This document shows positions 32,765-40,328 of a stretch of DNA of 64,000 nucleotides, piece by piece. Each line of letters starts with the position of its first letter. Position 1 is the first letter of the stretch. Both the position numbers and the translations under genes were made by a program. Origin of the DNA: Stenotrophomonas sp. ISL-67 (lineage in GTDB: Bacteria; Pseudomonadota; Gammaproteobacteria; Xanthomonadales; Xanthomonadaceae); assembly GCF_018612915.1 (NCBI RefSeq), contig NZ_JAGGRL010000012.1:29622-93621 (forward strand), written 5' to 3'. The notes beneath the pieces were generated by a model, which saw only the letters and a program-made list of their open reading frames with translations, searched no databases and was not told the origin of the DNA.

Positions 32765-32796
32765 AAAAAAAAGCACCCCATCACTGGGGTGCCTTT
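32765..32796 (-). terminator. strong hairpin with U8 on the minus strand
   Basis: Stem GCACCCC / GGGGTGC (32773-32779 with 32786-32792, loop ATCACT) is preceded by eight A (32765-32772), so a transcript coming from the right ends in U8. In the plus direction only TTT follows. No minus-strand gene is visible to the right. Confidence 0.75.
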
Positions 32797-33003
32797 GAAC
32801 TACGATCTCGGTAGGGTGGAGCGCGTCGGCTTGCGCCTATCCCGCCAATGGCTGAGGAAAGTACGGACCGGGTCCGTCTTCGCAGCGCTACTATCCCGTT
32901 TCCGGGTCCCGATCAGCAGCGCTTGATAAAATCATGTCACGAGCACTCTCCTCCGTACAGGGGCAAGAGCGCCAACGTTCAGGTTCCACCTGTGGATAAC
33001 CCC
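32797..33003 (-). other. structured noncoding stretch, possible minus-strand sRNA
   Basis: No credible CDS. It holds ACGGACC-G-GGTCCGT (32863-32877) and an AGCGCT...AGCGCT hairpin (32884-32923) with an inner CCCG-TTTC-CGGG. Read on the minus strand these precede the U8 terminator at 32765. I could not define a convincing promoter, so an sRNA is only a hypothesis. Confidence 0.25.
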
Positions 33004-33032
33004 TTGCCTTGCGAATGCCAGACGTGCATAAT
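33004..33032 (+). promoter_or_regulatory. rpmB-rpmG promoter
   Basis: TTGCCT (33004-33009), 17 bp, CATAAT (33027-33032). It predicts a leader of about 160 nt before rpmB. The leader contains no gene that I can see. Confidence 0.7.
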
Positions 33033-33198
33033 GCGCGGCTCGCTGTGTCTGGATTTGTCCGGATTGGCGGCCGGGAACACGTCATCCGGCCTGCCCTCGT
33101 CAGCGTAACCCTTTGATTCTCATGACGTGTGGCGGGAAACCGTCGAGGCCGCCGTCGCCCGGGCTATGGGCTGACACATACTTTCATCGAGGTGCGCA

Positions 33199-33435
33199 AT
33201 GTCCCGCGTATGCCAAGTTTCCGGCAAGCGAGTGCAGACGGGTAACAACGTCTCGCACGCCAACAACAAGACCCGTCGTCGTTTCCTGCCCAACCTGCAC
33301 GAGCGCCGCTTCTGGGTTGCCAGCGAGAACCGCTGGGTCAAGCTTCGTGTTTCCGCGCATGCACTGCGCACCATCGACAAGAACGGCATCGATTCCGTTC
33401 TGGCTGAGCTGCGTGCGCGCGGCGAAAAGGTCTGA
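33199..33435 (+). CDS. rpmB: 50S ribosomal protein L28
   Basis: 78 aa, standard length. [21 protein letters not shown] is the conserved L28 start, followed by the basic [18 protein letters not shown]. It is a component of the large ribosomal subunit. It is paired with rpmG 13 bp downstream, the usual bacterial operon. Confidence 0.98.
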   Translation: MSRVCQVSGKRVQTGNNVSHANNKTRRRFLPNLHERRFWVASENRWVKLRVSAHALRTIDKNGIDSVLAELRARGEKV

Positions 33436-33448
33436 GGAGTAGACGATC

Positions 33449-33613
33449 ATGGCAGGCAAGCGCGATAAGGTCCGTATGATTTCGACCGCCGGTACCGGTC
33501 ACTTCTACACGACCGACAAGAACAAGAAGAACACCCCCGGGAAGATGGAATTCTCGAAGTACGATCCGGTCGTGCGCAAGCACGTCCCGTACAAGGAAGG
33601 CAAGATCAAGTAA
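33449..33613 (+). CDS. rpmG: 50S ribosomal protein L33
   Basis: 54 aa. It begins [20 protein letters not shown] and includes [20 protein letters not shown]. It lacks the paired CxxC zinc motifs, so it is the zinc-independent form. It lies downstream of rpmB with a GAGGAGTAGACGATC leader containing a strong ribosome-binding site. An intrinsic terminator follows at 33645. Confidence 0.98.
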   Translation: MAGKRDKVRMISTAGTGHFYTTDKNKKNTPGKMEFSKYDPVVRKHVPYKEGKIK

Positions 33614-33644
33614 TCCCTCACGGGGTTGCTCGATGCCAACGAAG

Positions 33645-33668
33645 AACCCGCCTCACGGCGGGTTTTTT
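33645..33668 (+). terminator. intrinsic terminator of rpmB-rpmG
   Basis: AACCCGCC / GGCGGGTT stem around TCAC, with a T6 run at 33663-33668. Confidence 0.92.
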
Positions 33669-33731
33669 CGTTTCCGTGGCCGTGCACGCCGCCCGTGGCA
33701 GAATGCCGGCACACCCCAAACGGGCGAACCG

Positions 33732-35150
33732 ATGCTGTTCGAATGGCTGCTGGGTTCATGGTTGCTGATGCTGGACTGGCTGATCCGGCTGGCCGCGCTG
33801 TTCTGGATTCCCAGCCGCACCACGCCTGGCGCCGCCCGCAGCTGGCTGCTGCTGGTCGGTTTCGTGCCGCTGCTTGGGCTGCCGCTGTACCTGCTGTTCG
33901 GCCACCCCTGGCTGTCGCGCCAGCGCGTGCAGCGCCAGGCCGAGGCCTCGCAGGTCATCCGTGAGGAACAGGCGCTGCAGCCACCGCTGCGCTTTACCCC
34001 CGTGGCCGATACCGCCACCGCCGAGATGGTACCGCTGATCGAACGCCAGGGTGACTTCATGCCGGTGCATGGCAACACGGTGGAGCTCCTGACCGATTAC
34101 GACGCCTCGCTGCAGTCGCTGCTGGACGACATCGACCAGGCGCGCGACCGCGTGCACCTGCTGTATTACCTGATGTTCGACGATGCGGTCGGCGACGCCA
34201 TCGTGCAGGCGCTGCAGCGCGCCGCCGCGCGCGGCGTGCACTGCCGCCTGCTGCTGGACGCGGTGGGCGCCAAGCGCGGCCTGCGCCGCTATCGCCACCG
34301 CCTGCAGGCACTTGGCGTGGACGTGCGCGCGATGCTGCCGGGCGGGCTGCGCTGGCGCCGTAGCGGGCGCATGGACCTGCGCAATCATCGCAAGATCGCC
34401 GTCATCGACAACCGGGTGGGTTACATCGGTTCGCAGAACCTGGCCAGAGCCGAATTCGTGCCGGGCTTCCCCAATCGCGAACTGGTGGCGCGGGTGCGCG
34501 GTCCGACGGTGGCGCACCTGGAGGCGGTGTTCGCCAGCGACTGGTACATGGAAACCGGCCAGCGCCTGGAGGTGATGATGGTCGAGCCGGTCTGCGCCGA
34601 CGACGTGCCGACCCAACTGCTGCCCAGCGGCCCGGCGTACCCCTTCAGCAACGCGCGCGATGCGGTCAACGCGCTGATCCATCTGGCGCGCCGCCGTATC
34701 GTGCTGGTCACCCCGTACTTCGTGCCCGACGAAGCCACGCTGAGCGCGCTGCGCATCGCCGCGCTGTCCGGTGTGCAGGTGCAGCTGATCCTGTCGGCCA
34801 GCAACAACCAGCGCCTCACGGCATGGGCGCAGGAGGCGTACTACGACGAGCTGCTGCGCGCCGGCGTGCGCGTTGCGCTGTATGAACCGCATTTCCTGCA
34901 CGCCAAGCATCTCACCGTGGACGAGGACATCGCGCTGGTCGGCTCGATCAACCTGGACATCCGTTCGTTCGCGCTCAATGCCGAGATCGGCATGCTCTGC
35001 TATGACCCAGGGCTGGTGAGACAGCTGATCGGGATCGAAGACGACTACCTGCGGCAGTCGCGCCAGCTGGACCTGAAGGCGTGGCGGCAGCGGCCCGCGT
35101 GGCGGCGCAGCCGCGAGGGCATCGCGCGGCTGGCCGATGCGCTGATGTAG
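33732..35150 (+). CDS. cls: cardiolipin synthase (phospholipase D family)
   Basis: 472 aa. Two N-terminal membrane helices (FEWLLGSWLLMLDWLIRLAALFW and WLLLVGFVPLLGLPLYLLFG) are followed by two PLD HxKxxxxD motifs: NHRKIAVIDNRVGYIGSQN and HAKHLTVDEDIALVGSINLD. It condenses two phosphatidylglycerols to cardiolipin at the inner membrane. Length and architecture fit ClsA-type enzymes. I chose the ATG at 33732 because it opens the first helix; the upstream in-frame stretch runs through the rpmG terminator. Confidence 0.9.
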   Translation: MLFEWLLGSWLLMLDWLIRLAALFWIPSRTTPGAARSWLLLVGFVPLLGLPLYLLFGHPWLSRQRVQRQAEASQVIREEQALQPPLRFTPVADTATAEMVPLIERQGDFMPVHGNTVELLTDYDASLQSLLDDIDQARDRVHLLYYLMFDDAVGDAIVQALQRAAARGVHCRLLLDAVGAKRGLRRYRHRLQALGVDVRAMLPGGLRWRRSGRMDLRNHRKIAVIDNRVGYIGSQNLARAEFVPGFPNRELVARVRGPTVAHLEAVFASDWYMETGQRLEVMMVEPVCADDVPTQLLPSGPAYPFSNARDAVNALIHLARRRIVLVTPYFVPDEATLSALRIAALSGVQVQLILSASNNQRLTAWAQEAYYDELLRAGVRVALYEPHFLHAKHLTVDEDIALVGSINLDIRSFALNAEIGMLCYDPGLVRQLIGIEDDYLRQSRQLDLKAWRQRPAWRRSREGIARLADALM

Positions 35151-35177
35151 CGCACGGAGCGCCGCAACCGCATGGCC

Positions 35178-35183
35178 TACAAT
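35178..35183 (+). promoter_or_regulatory. -10 box TACAAT, leaderless geometry
   Basis: TACAAT ends 6 nt before the ATG at 35190, which supports that start over the in-frame ATG at 35172 (it would lie upstream of the transcript). Confidence 0.55.
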
Positions 35184-35189
35184 GCCGCC

Positions 35190-36584
35190 ATGACTGCATC
35201 CAAACCCCTGTTCCAGGCCGACCTGGCCATCATCGGCGGCGGTGCGGCCGGTGTGCTGGTCGCGCTCAACGCGCTGCGCAGCGCCACGTCACCCGTGCAG
35301 GTGGTCCTGTTCGAATCGGCCTCCACGCTGGCACAGGGCATCGCCTACGCCACGCCGTGGCCCGAGCACCTGCTCAACGTGCCGGCCGGCAAGATGAGCG
35401 GCCTGCCCGAGCAGCCCGGCGATTTCGTGGATTACCTGCTGCAGGGCGATGCGTTGCCGGGTCTGTCGCGCGACGCACTGGCCGAGACCTTCGTTCCCCG
35501 CCGCCATTACGCGGAATACCTGCAGCATCGCCTTGCGGAAGCCGAGGCGCAGAGCCCGGCGCACCTGCAGGTGGTGCACGCGCCGGTCGTTTCACTGGTG
35601 CCGGGTGTGCCGTTGCACGCCATGGTGCTCGCCGATGGCGGGCAGTGGCACGCACCGCAGGTGGTACTGGCCTGTGGCAACAGCATGCGTCCGTTGCCCG
35701 CGCCCGGTGCCGAGGCCTTGCCGCCGGGCCGCGTGGTCGATGCATGGGATTACGACGGCGTGCGCATGCTGGCCGGCGACGGCGACCTGGCCATCATTGG
35801 CTCGGGCCTGAGCATGGCCGACAGCGTGGTGGCGCTGGCCAATGCCGGCCATCGCGGGCGCATCCATGTGCTGTCGCGGCATGCGCTGCTGCCCTTGCCA
35901 CACGCGCACGGTGGCATCGCCAAGTTCGATCCCCAGCCGCTGCTGGGCATGCCCTTGCGGGCGCGCATGCGCGCGCTGCGCGGCCATGTGCGGGATGCGG
36001 CGGCAAAGGGCATTCCGTGGCAGGGCGTGATGGACCGCATCCGTCCACTGGGCCAGGCGCTGTGGAAGAGCCTGGACGCCGCCGACCAGCGCCGTTTCCT
36101 GCGCCACGTGGTGCGCTACTGGGACGTGCACCGCCACCGCATTGCTGACGTGGTGCATGCGCAGCTGGCGGCGCTGGAGCAGTCGGGACAGCTGCAGCGC
36201 CACCGCGCACGGCTGGATGCGTTGCTGGTGCTCGACAGCACCCTGCAGCTGCATGCGCAGGGCGCGCACGGGGGCATGCCCCCGCTGAACGTGGGCGCGG
36301 TGATCAACGCCACCGGTGTGGAAACCCGCGCACTGTCCATGCGCAATCCGCTGCTGCAGCAGTTGCTGGCCGATGGTCATGCGCGCCCCGGTCCGCATGG
36401 GCTGGGCCTGGACAGCGACGATGCCGGCGTCCTGCGCGATGCGCAGGGGCAGGCGCAGCCGGGCGTGCAGGTGGTGGGCAGCCTGCGCATCGGGACGTTG
36501 TGGGAAAGCCTGGCCATTCCGGAGTTGCGGGGGCAGGCGCAGCAGGCGGCAGTGGCCGCGTCGGGTCACGACCAACGGTCGTGA
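35190..36584 (+). CDS. FAD/NAD(P)-binding protein (YdhS-like)
   Basis: 464 aa. The N-terminal dinucleotide fold ADLAIIGGGAAGVLVALNAL (GxGxxG) is followed by a second one, DLAIIGSGLSMADSVVALANAGH, as in the FAD-NAD(P)-binding family of YdhS and related proteins. It should be a cytoplasmic flavoprotein oxidoreductase; substrate unknown. Conserved-looking segments include AYATPWPEHLLNVPAGKMSG. The stop TGA (36582-36584) falls inside a REP. Confidence 0.78.
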   Translation: MTASKPLFQADLAIIGGGAAGVLVALNALRSATSPVQVVLFESASTLAQGIAYATPWPEHLLNVPAGKMSGLPEQPGDFVDYLLQGDALPGLSRDALAETFVPRRHYAEYLQHRLAEAEAQSPAHLQVVHAPVVSLVPGVPLHAMVLADGGQWHAPQVVLACGNSMRPLPAPGAEALPPGRVVDAWDYDGVRMLAGDGDLAIIGSGLSMADSVVALANAGHRGRIHVLSRHALLPLPHAHGGIAKFDPQPLLGMPLRARMRALRGHVRDAAAKGIPWQGVMDRIRPLGQALWKSLDAADQRRFLRHVVRYWDVHRHRIADVVHAQLAALEQSGQLQRHRARLDALLVLDSTLQLHAQGAHGGMPPLNVGAVINATGVETRALSMRNPLLQQLLADGHARPGPHGLGLDSDDAGVLRDAQGQAQPGVQVVGSLRIGTLWESLAIPELRGQAQQAAVAASGHDQRS

Positions 36585-36589
36585 CCTAC
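36565..36589 (-). repeat. GTAG REP (GTCACGACC type)
   Basis: On the minus strand GTAGGTCACGACCG then TTGGTCGTGAC. It overlaps the last seven codons of the FAD/NAD(P) gene, so the C-terminal GHDQRS is REP-encoded. Confidence 0.8.
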
Positions 36590-36658
36590 CGGCTGAACCG
36601 GTTGCGCGAATGCCCGAAGCGGTGACCCCGGCCCGCCCCCGTGCGGCGGCGGCCGGGG

Positions 36659-36664
36659 TAAAAT
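36659..36664 (+). promoter_or_regulatory. -10 box TAAAAT, leaderless geometry
   Basis: TAAAAT ends 6 nt before the uvrD ATG at 36671. Confidence 0.55.
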
Positions 36665-36670
36665 GAGCGC

Positions 36671-38863
36671 ATGGATGTCTCCCACCTGCTCGACGGGCTC
36701 AACCCCGCTCAGCGCGAAGCTGTGTCCGCCCCGCCCGGCCACCATCTGGTGCTTGCCGGTGCCGGTTCCGGCAAGACCCGCGTACTGATCCACCGCATCG
36801 CCTGGCTCAACGAAGTCTGCGGCGTGCCCACCCACGGCATTTTCGCGGTGACCTTCACCAACAAGGCCGCCGGCGAAATGCGCCACCGCATCGACGTGCA
36901 GCTGCCGCAGGGCAGCCGTGGCGCGTGGATCGGCACCTTCCACGGCCTGGCCCATCGCCTGCTGCGCCTGCACTACCAGGAAGCCAAGCTGCCCGACAGC
37001 TTCCAGGTGCTGGATTCGGACGACCAGCTGCGGCTGGTCAAGCGGGTGGTGCAGCAGCTGGAGATCGACGACAGCAAGCACCCGCCCAAGCAGATTGCCT
37101 GGTGGATCAACGAGCAGAAGGACGAAGGCCGCCGCCCGCAGCACATCCAGCCCGAGCCGAATGACGCCTGGCTGGACACCATGCGCCAGGCGTACGCGGC
37201 CTACCAGGAACGCTGCGACCGCGCCGGTCTGGTCGACTTCGCCGAGCTGCTGCTGCGCGCGCACGAGCTGCTGCGCGACAACCCGGCGCTGCTGGCCCAT
37301 TACCGTTCGCGTTTCCGCGAAATCCTGGTGGACGAGTTCCAGGACACCAACGCCATCCAGTACGCCTTCGTGCGCGTGCTGGCCGGCGACAGCGGCCACG
37401 TGTTCGTGGTCGGCGACGATGACCAGGCCATCTACGGCTGGCGCGGTGCCAAGGTCGAGAACGTACAGCGCTTCCTGAAGGATTTCCCCGGCGCGCAGAC
37501 CGTGCGCCTGGAGCAGAACTACCGCTCCAGCGCCAACATCCTCGGCGCGGCCAACGCGGTGATCGCGCACAACCCGGACCGGATCGGCAAGGAGCTGTGG
37601 ACCGACAGTGGCGATGGCGACCCGATCGACCTGTACGCGGCCTACAACGAAATGGACGAGGCGCGTTACGTGGTCGAGCGCACGCGCCAGTGGGTGCGCG
37701 ACGGCGGCAGCTATGGCGATGCGGCGGTGCTCTACCGCAGCAACGCCCAATCGCGTGCATTCGAAGAAGCACTGCTCTCCGAGCAGGTGCCTTACCGCGT
37801 GTACGGCGGCATGCGCTTCTTCGAGCGCGCCGAGATCAAGGACGCGCTGGCCTACCTGCGGTTGATGACCAACCGCAACGATGACGCCGCCTTCGAGCGC
37901 GCGGTCAACACGCCCACCCGCGGTATCGGCGACCGTACCCTGGACGAAGTGCGCCGGCTGGCGCGTACCCAGGCGATCTCGCTGTGGGAAGCCACCATGC
38001 TCACCACCCAGGGGAACGAGCTGGCGGCGCGCGCGCGCAATGCGCTGGCCGGCTTCCTTACCCTGGTCAACCAGCTGCACGCCGAAGCCGGCGAGATGAC
38101 CCTGGCCGAACGCATCGACCATGTGCTGATCCGTTCGGGGCTGCGTGAACACTGGTCCAAGGAAAGCCGCAATGCGCTGGATTCGGAATCGCGCGCGGAC
38201 AACCTGGACGAACTGGTGTCGGTGGCCTCGCGCTTCACCCGGCGCGAAGACGACATCGAGGAAACCGGCGAGACCATGAGCGAGCTGGTGGCCTTCCTGT
38301 CCTATGCCTCGCTGGAGGCCGGCGAAGGCCAGGCCCAGGCGGGCGAGGAGGGCGTGCAGCTGATGACACTGCATTCGGCCAAGGGCCTGGAGTTCCCGCT
38401 GGTGTTCCTGGCCGGCATGGAAGACGGCCTGTTCCCGAGCGCGCGCTCGCTGGAAGAAAGCGGGCGGTTGGAAGAAGAGCGCCGCCTGGCCTACGTGGGC
38501 ATCACCCGCGCGCGCCAGAAGCTGGTGCTCAGCTACGCCGAATCGCGCCGCATCCACGGCCAGGAAAACTACAACGTGCCCTCGCGCTTCCTGCGCGAGA
38601 TTCCGCGCGAGCTGCTCAATGAAGTGCGCCCGAAGGTGCAGGTCTCGCGTGGCGCTTCGCTCGGCGCCAGCCGCCCGGCCGGCCACGCCACGCTGGAAGC
38701 GCCGCCGCTCAAGCTGGGCGCCATGGTCACCCACGCCCGCTTCGGCGAAGGCATGGTCACCGACTACGAAGGCAGCGGCGCGCACGCGCGCGTGCAGGTG
38801 GAATTCGCCGAAGCGGGCAGCAAGTGGCTGGTGATGGCCTACGCCAACCTCACCGTGATCTGA
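36671..38863 (+). CDS. uvrD: DNA helicase II UvrD
   Basis: 730 aa SF1A 3'-5' helicase for nucleotide excision and mismatch repair. Motifs in order: Q motif LNPAQREAV, Walker A AGAGSGKT, FTNKAAGEMRHR, Walker B ILVDEFQDTN, VGDDDQAIYGWRGA, LEQNYRSS, VQLMTLHSAKGLEFPLVFL and AYVGITRARQKL. The C-terminus has the UvrD-type tail RFGEGMVTDYEGSGAHARVQV. This distinguishes it from Rep and PcrA. No Shine-Dalgarno is visible, in keeping with a leaderless start. Confidence 0.95.
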   Translation: MDVSHLLDGLNPAQREAVSAPPGHHLVLAGAGSGKTRVLIHRIAWLNEVCGVPTHGIFAVTFTNKAAGEMRHRIDVQLPQGSRGAWIGTFHGLAHRLLRLHYQEAKLPDSFQVLDSDDQLRLVKRVVQQLEIDDSKHPPKQIAWWINEQKDEGRRPQHIQPEPNDAWLDTMRQAYAAYQERCDRAGLVDFAELLLRAHELLRDNPALLAHYRSRFREILVDEFQDTNAIQYAFVRVLAGDSGHVFVVGDDDQAIYGWRGAKVENVQRFLKDFPGAQTVRLEQNYRSSANILGAANAVIAHNPDRIGKELWTDSGDGDPIDLYAAYNEMDEARYVVERTRQWVRDGGSYGDAAVLYRSNAQSRAFEEALLSEQVPYRVYGGMRFFERAEIKDALAYLRLMTNRNDDAAFERAVNTPTRGIGDRTLDEVRRLARTQAISLWEATMLTTQGNELAARARNALAGFLTLVNQLHAEAGEMTLAERIDHVLIRSGLREHWSKESRNALDSESRADNLDELVSVASRFTRREDDIEETGETMSELVAFLSYASLEAGEGQAQAGEEGVQLMTLHSAKGLEFPLVFLAGMEDGLFPSARSLEESGRLEEERRLAYVGITRARQKLVLSYAESRRIHGQENYNVPSRFLREIPRELLNEVRPKVQVSRGASLGASRPAGHATLEAPPLKLGAMVTHARFGEGMVTDYEGSGAHARVQVEFAEAGSKWLVMAYANLTVI

Positions 38864-38878
38864 CCGGGCGTGTCGCGG

Positions 38879-39202
38879 ATGACCCGCCACGTGCTTTTCA
38901 TCTGCAGCCAGAACCGCCTGCGCAGCCCCACGGCCGAGCAGGTGTTCGCCGACTGGCCGGGCGTGGAAACCGCCTCGGCCGGCGTGCTGGCCGAGGCCGA
39001 TGTGCCGGTGAGCCCGGAGCTGCTGCAGTGGGCCGACACGATCTTCGTGATGGAGCGGGCGCACCGCACGCGGCTCGCCAGCCGCTACCGGCAGTGGTTG
39101 AACGGGAAGCGGGTGGTCTGCCTGGACATCCCCGACGACTACGCGTTCATGGAGCCGGCGCTGGTCGAACTGCTGAAAAAGAAGGTGGTTCCGCACCTGT
39201 AG
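38879..39202 (+). CDS. low-molecular-weight phosphatase-like protein
   Basis: 107 aa, related to low-molecular-weight protein tyrosine phosphatases. The N-terminus VLFICSQNRLRSPTAEQ is a variant of the CxxNxxRSP loop: C, N, R and S are kept. WADTIFVMERAHRTRL and CLDIPDDYAFMEPALVELL follow. It is shorter than the 140-160 aa family norm, like the small 'phosphotyrosine phosphatase-like' group. ATG 38879 or GTG 38870 could start it. The TAG stop lies in a REP. Confidence 0.8.
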   Translation: MTRHVLFICSQNRLRSPTAEQVFADWPGVETASAGVLAEADVPVSPELLQWADTIFVMERAHRTRLASRYRQWLNGKRVVCLDIPDDYAFMEPALVELLKKKVVPHL

Positions 39203-39264
39203 GGCCACGCGATGCGTGGCTGCGCGGTCGACGGGCACCTCAGCCACGCATGGCGTGGCTCTAC
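39199..39264. repeat. inverted REP pair (GCCACGC type)
   Basis: GTAGGGCCACGCGATGCGTGG at 39199-39219 and the inverse (minus GTAGAGCCACGCCATGCGTGG) at 39242-39264. The left GTAG supplies the upstream stop codon. The right CTAC followed by AAT forms TACAAT (39262-39267), a possible -10 for the next gene. Confidence 0.85.
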
Positions 39265-39294
39265 AATGGTCCACCCCTTTTCCCCAGACTCCCC

Positions 39295-39849
39295 ATGTCC
39301 ACCACCCCCGTCTCCATCAACGTCAAGCTCAACGCCCGCCTGCAGCCCGAGCACCGCCTGCAGCTGTTCGAGGATCCGCTCGACGCGATGCTTGAAGCCG
39401 CCGGCATCGGTGAAATCATGGGCGGCGGCACGGCGCTGTCCGACGAGGGCGAAGTGGAATACGGCGATCTGGAGATCCAGCTGCACGACGCCGCTGGGCT
39501 TCCCCAGGTCATCGAATTGCTCGAACAGCTCGGTGCCCCGAAGGGCTCGTTGATCCAGCGCGAAGGCGAGGCCAACGTTCTGTTCGGCATCACCGAAGGC
39601 CTGGGCCTGTATCTCAACGGCACCGACCTGCCCGACGAGGTCTACGAGCAGTGCGATTCGAACTACGTGTTCGACCAGATCGTGGAGCGCATCGACGGCC
39701 ACGGTGAAATCTGCAGCTGGTGGCAGGGCCCAAGCGAAACCGCGCTGTATCTCTATGGCGCTTCGTTCGAGACCCTGCGCGAGCGCATCGCCGAGCTGGT
39801 GGCAACCTATCCGTCGTGCCAGGGCGCGCGGGTGGTCCAGATCGCCTGA
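39295..39849 (+). CDS. hypothetical protein, 184 aa
   Basis: Not recognised as a named family. It is acidic and probably alpha/beta: VSINVKLNARLQPEHRLQ, DEGEVEYGDLEIQLHD, VIELLEQLGAPKGSL, LYLNGTDLPDEVYEQCD, YLYGASFETLRERIAEL. The repeated strand-helix pattern suggests two similar halves. It has no signal peptide. The ATG at 39295 has no strong ribosome-binding site, and TACAAT at 39262 could be its -10. It could be an immunity-like or stress protein, but I cannot support either. Confidence 0.75.
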   Translation: MSTTPVSINVKLNARLQPEHRLQLFEDPLDAMLEAAGIGEIMGGGTALSDEGEVEYGDLEIQLHDAAGLPQVIELLEQLGAPKGSLIQREGEANVLFGITEGLGLYLNGTDLPDEVYEQCDSNYVFDQIVERIDGHGEICSWWQGPSETALYLYGASFETLRERIAELVATYPSCQGARVVQIA

Positions 39850-40004
39850 GTCCGGCGCGGGGTGGGGCCATCCCCGCCCCGGCGCGTCCGCTTCGTTCCC
39901 GGTGAAACGCGACTCATCCCGGATTTCACACGGTTCGTCGCCTGCTCCTTGTAGCCCCTTGGGCATGCGCCCAGAGTCTGGCGCTGTCTGCTGGGAGCGC
40001 GCAC

Positions 40005-40286
40005 ATGAACAAGGGAATCCCGTACCTGATGGCTGCACTGGTCGCGCTGACGCTGTCGGCAGGCTGGGCGGCACCGGTGCTGGCCCTGTTCGAGCACGTG
40101 GCCGCCTGCCTGGACGGGGGTGGCAGCCTGGACCTGCTGCGCATGCGCTGCGTCCCGCCTGGCGCTGCGACCGACCTGCTGCTTGGCGGGTGGGGCTTCT
40201 GGCTGACGGCTGCCGCTGTTGCGGCGGTGGCGACCGTGGTGACCCGAACGCACCTGCCGCGGCGGCGTTCGTCCATCCCACATTAG
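40005..40286 (+). CDS. small hypothetical membrane protein, 93 aa
   Basis: Two hydrophobic segments (PYLMAALVALTLSAGWAAPVLAL and GWGFWLTAAAVAAVATVV) flank a short loop with two cysteines (HVAACLDG, RMRCVPP) that could form a periplasmic disulfide. GGGAGCG 9 bases before the ATG supports translation. No family recognised. The gap before it (39850-40004) shows nothing else. Confidence 0.55.
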   Translation: MNKGIPYLMAALVALTLSAGWAAPVLALFEHVAACLDGGGSLDLLRMRCVPPGAATDLLLGGWGFWLTAAAVAAVATVVTRTHLPRRRSSIPH

Positions 40287-40328
40287 CTTTGCAACCAGTC
40301 CGATCGGTGGGCAAGCGGAACCCTGTTA

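Noticed and set aside
32854..32866. GAGGAAAGTACGG, similar to RNase P RNA
   Set aside because: The other conserved P RNA segments and size are missing.
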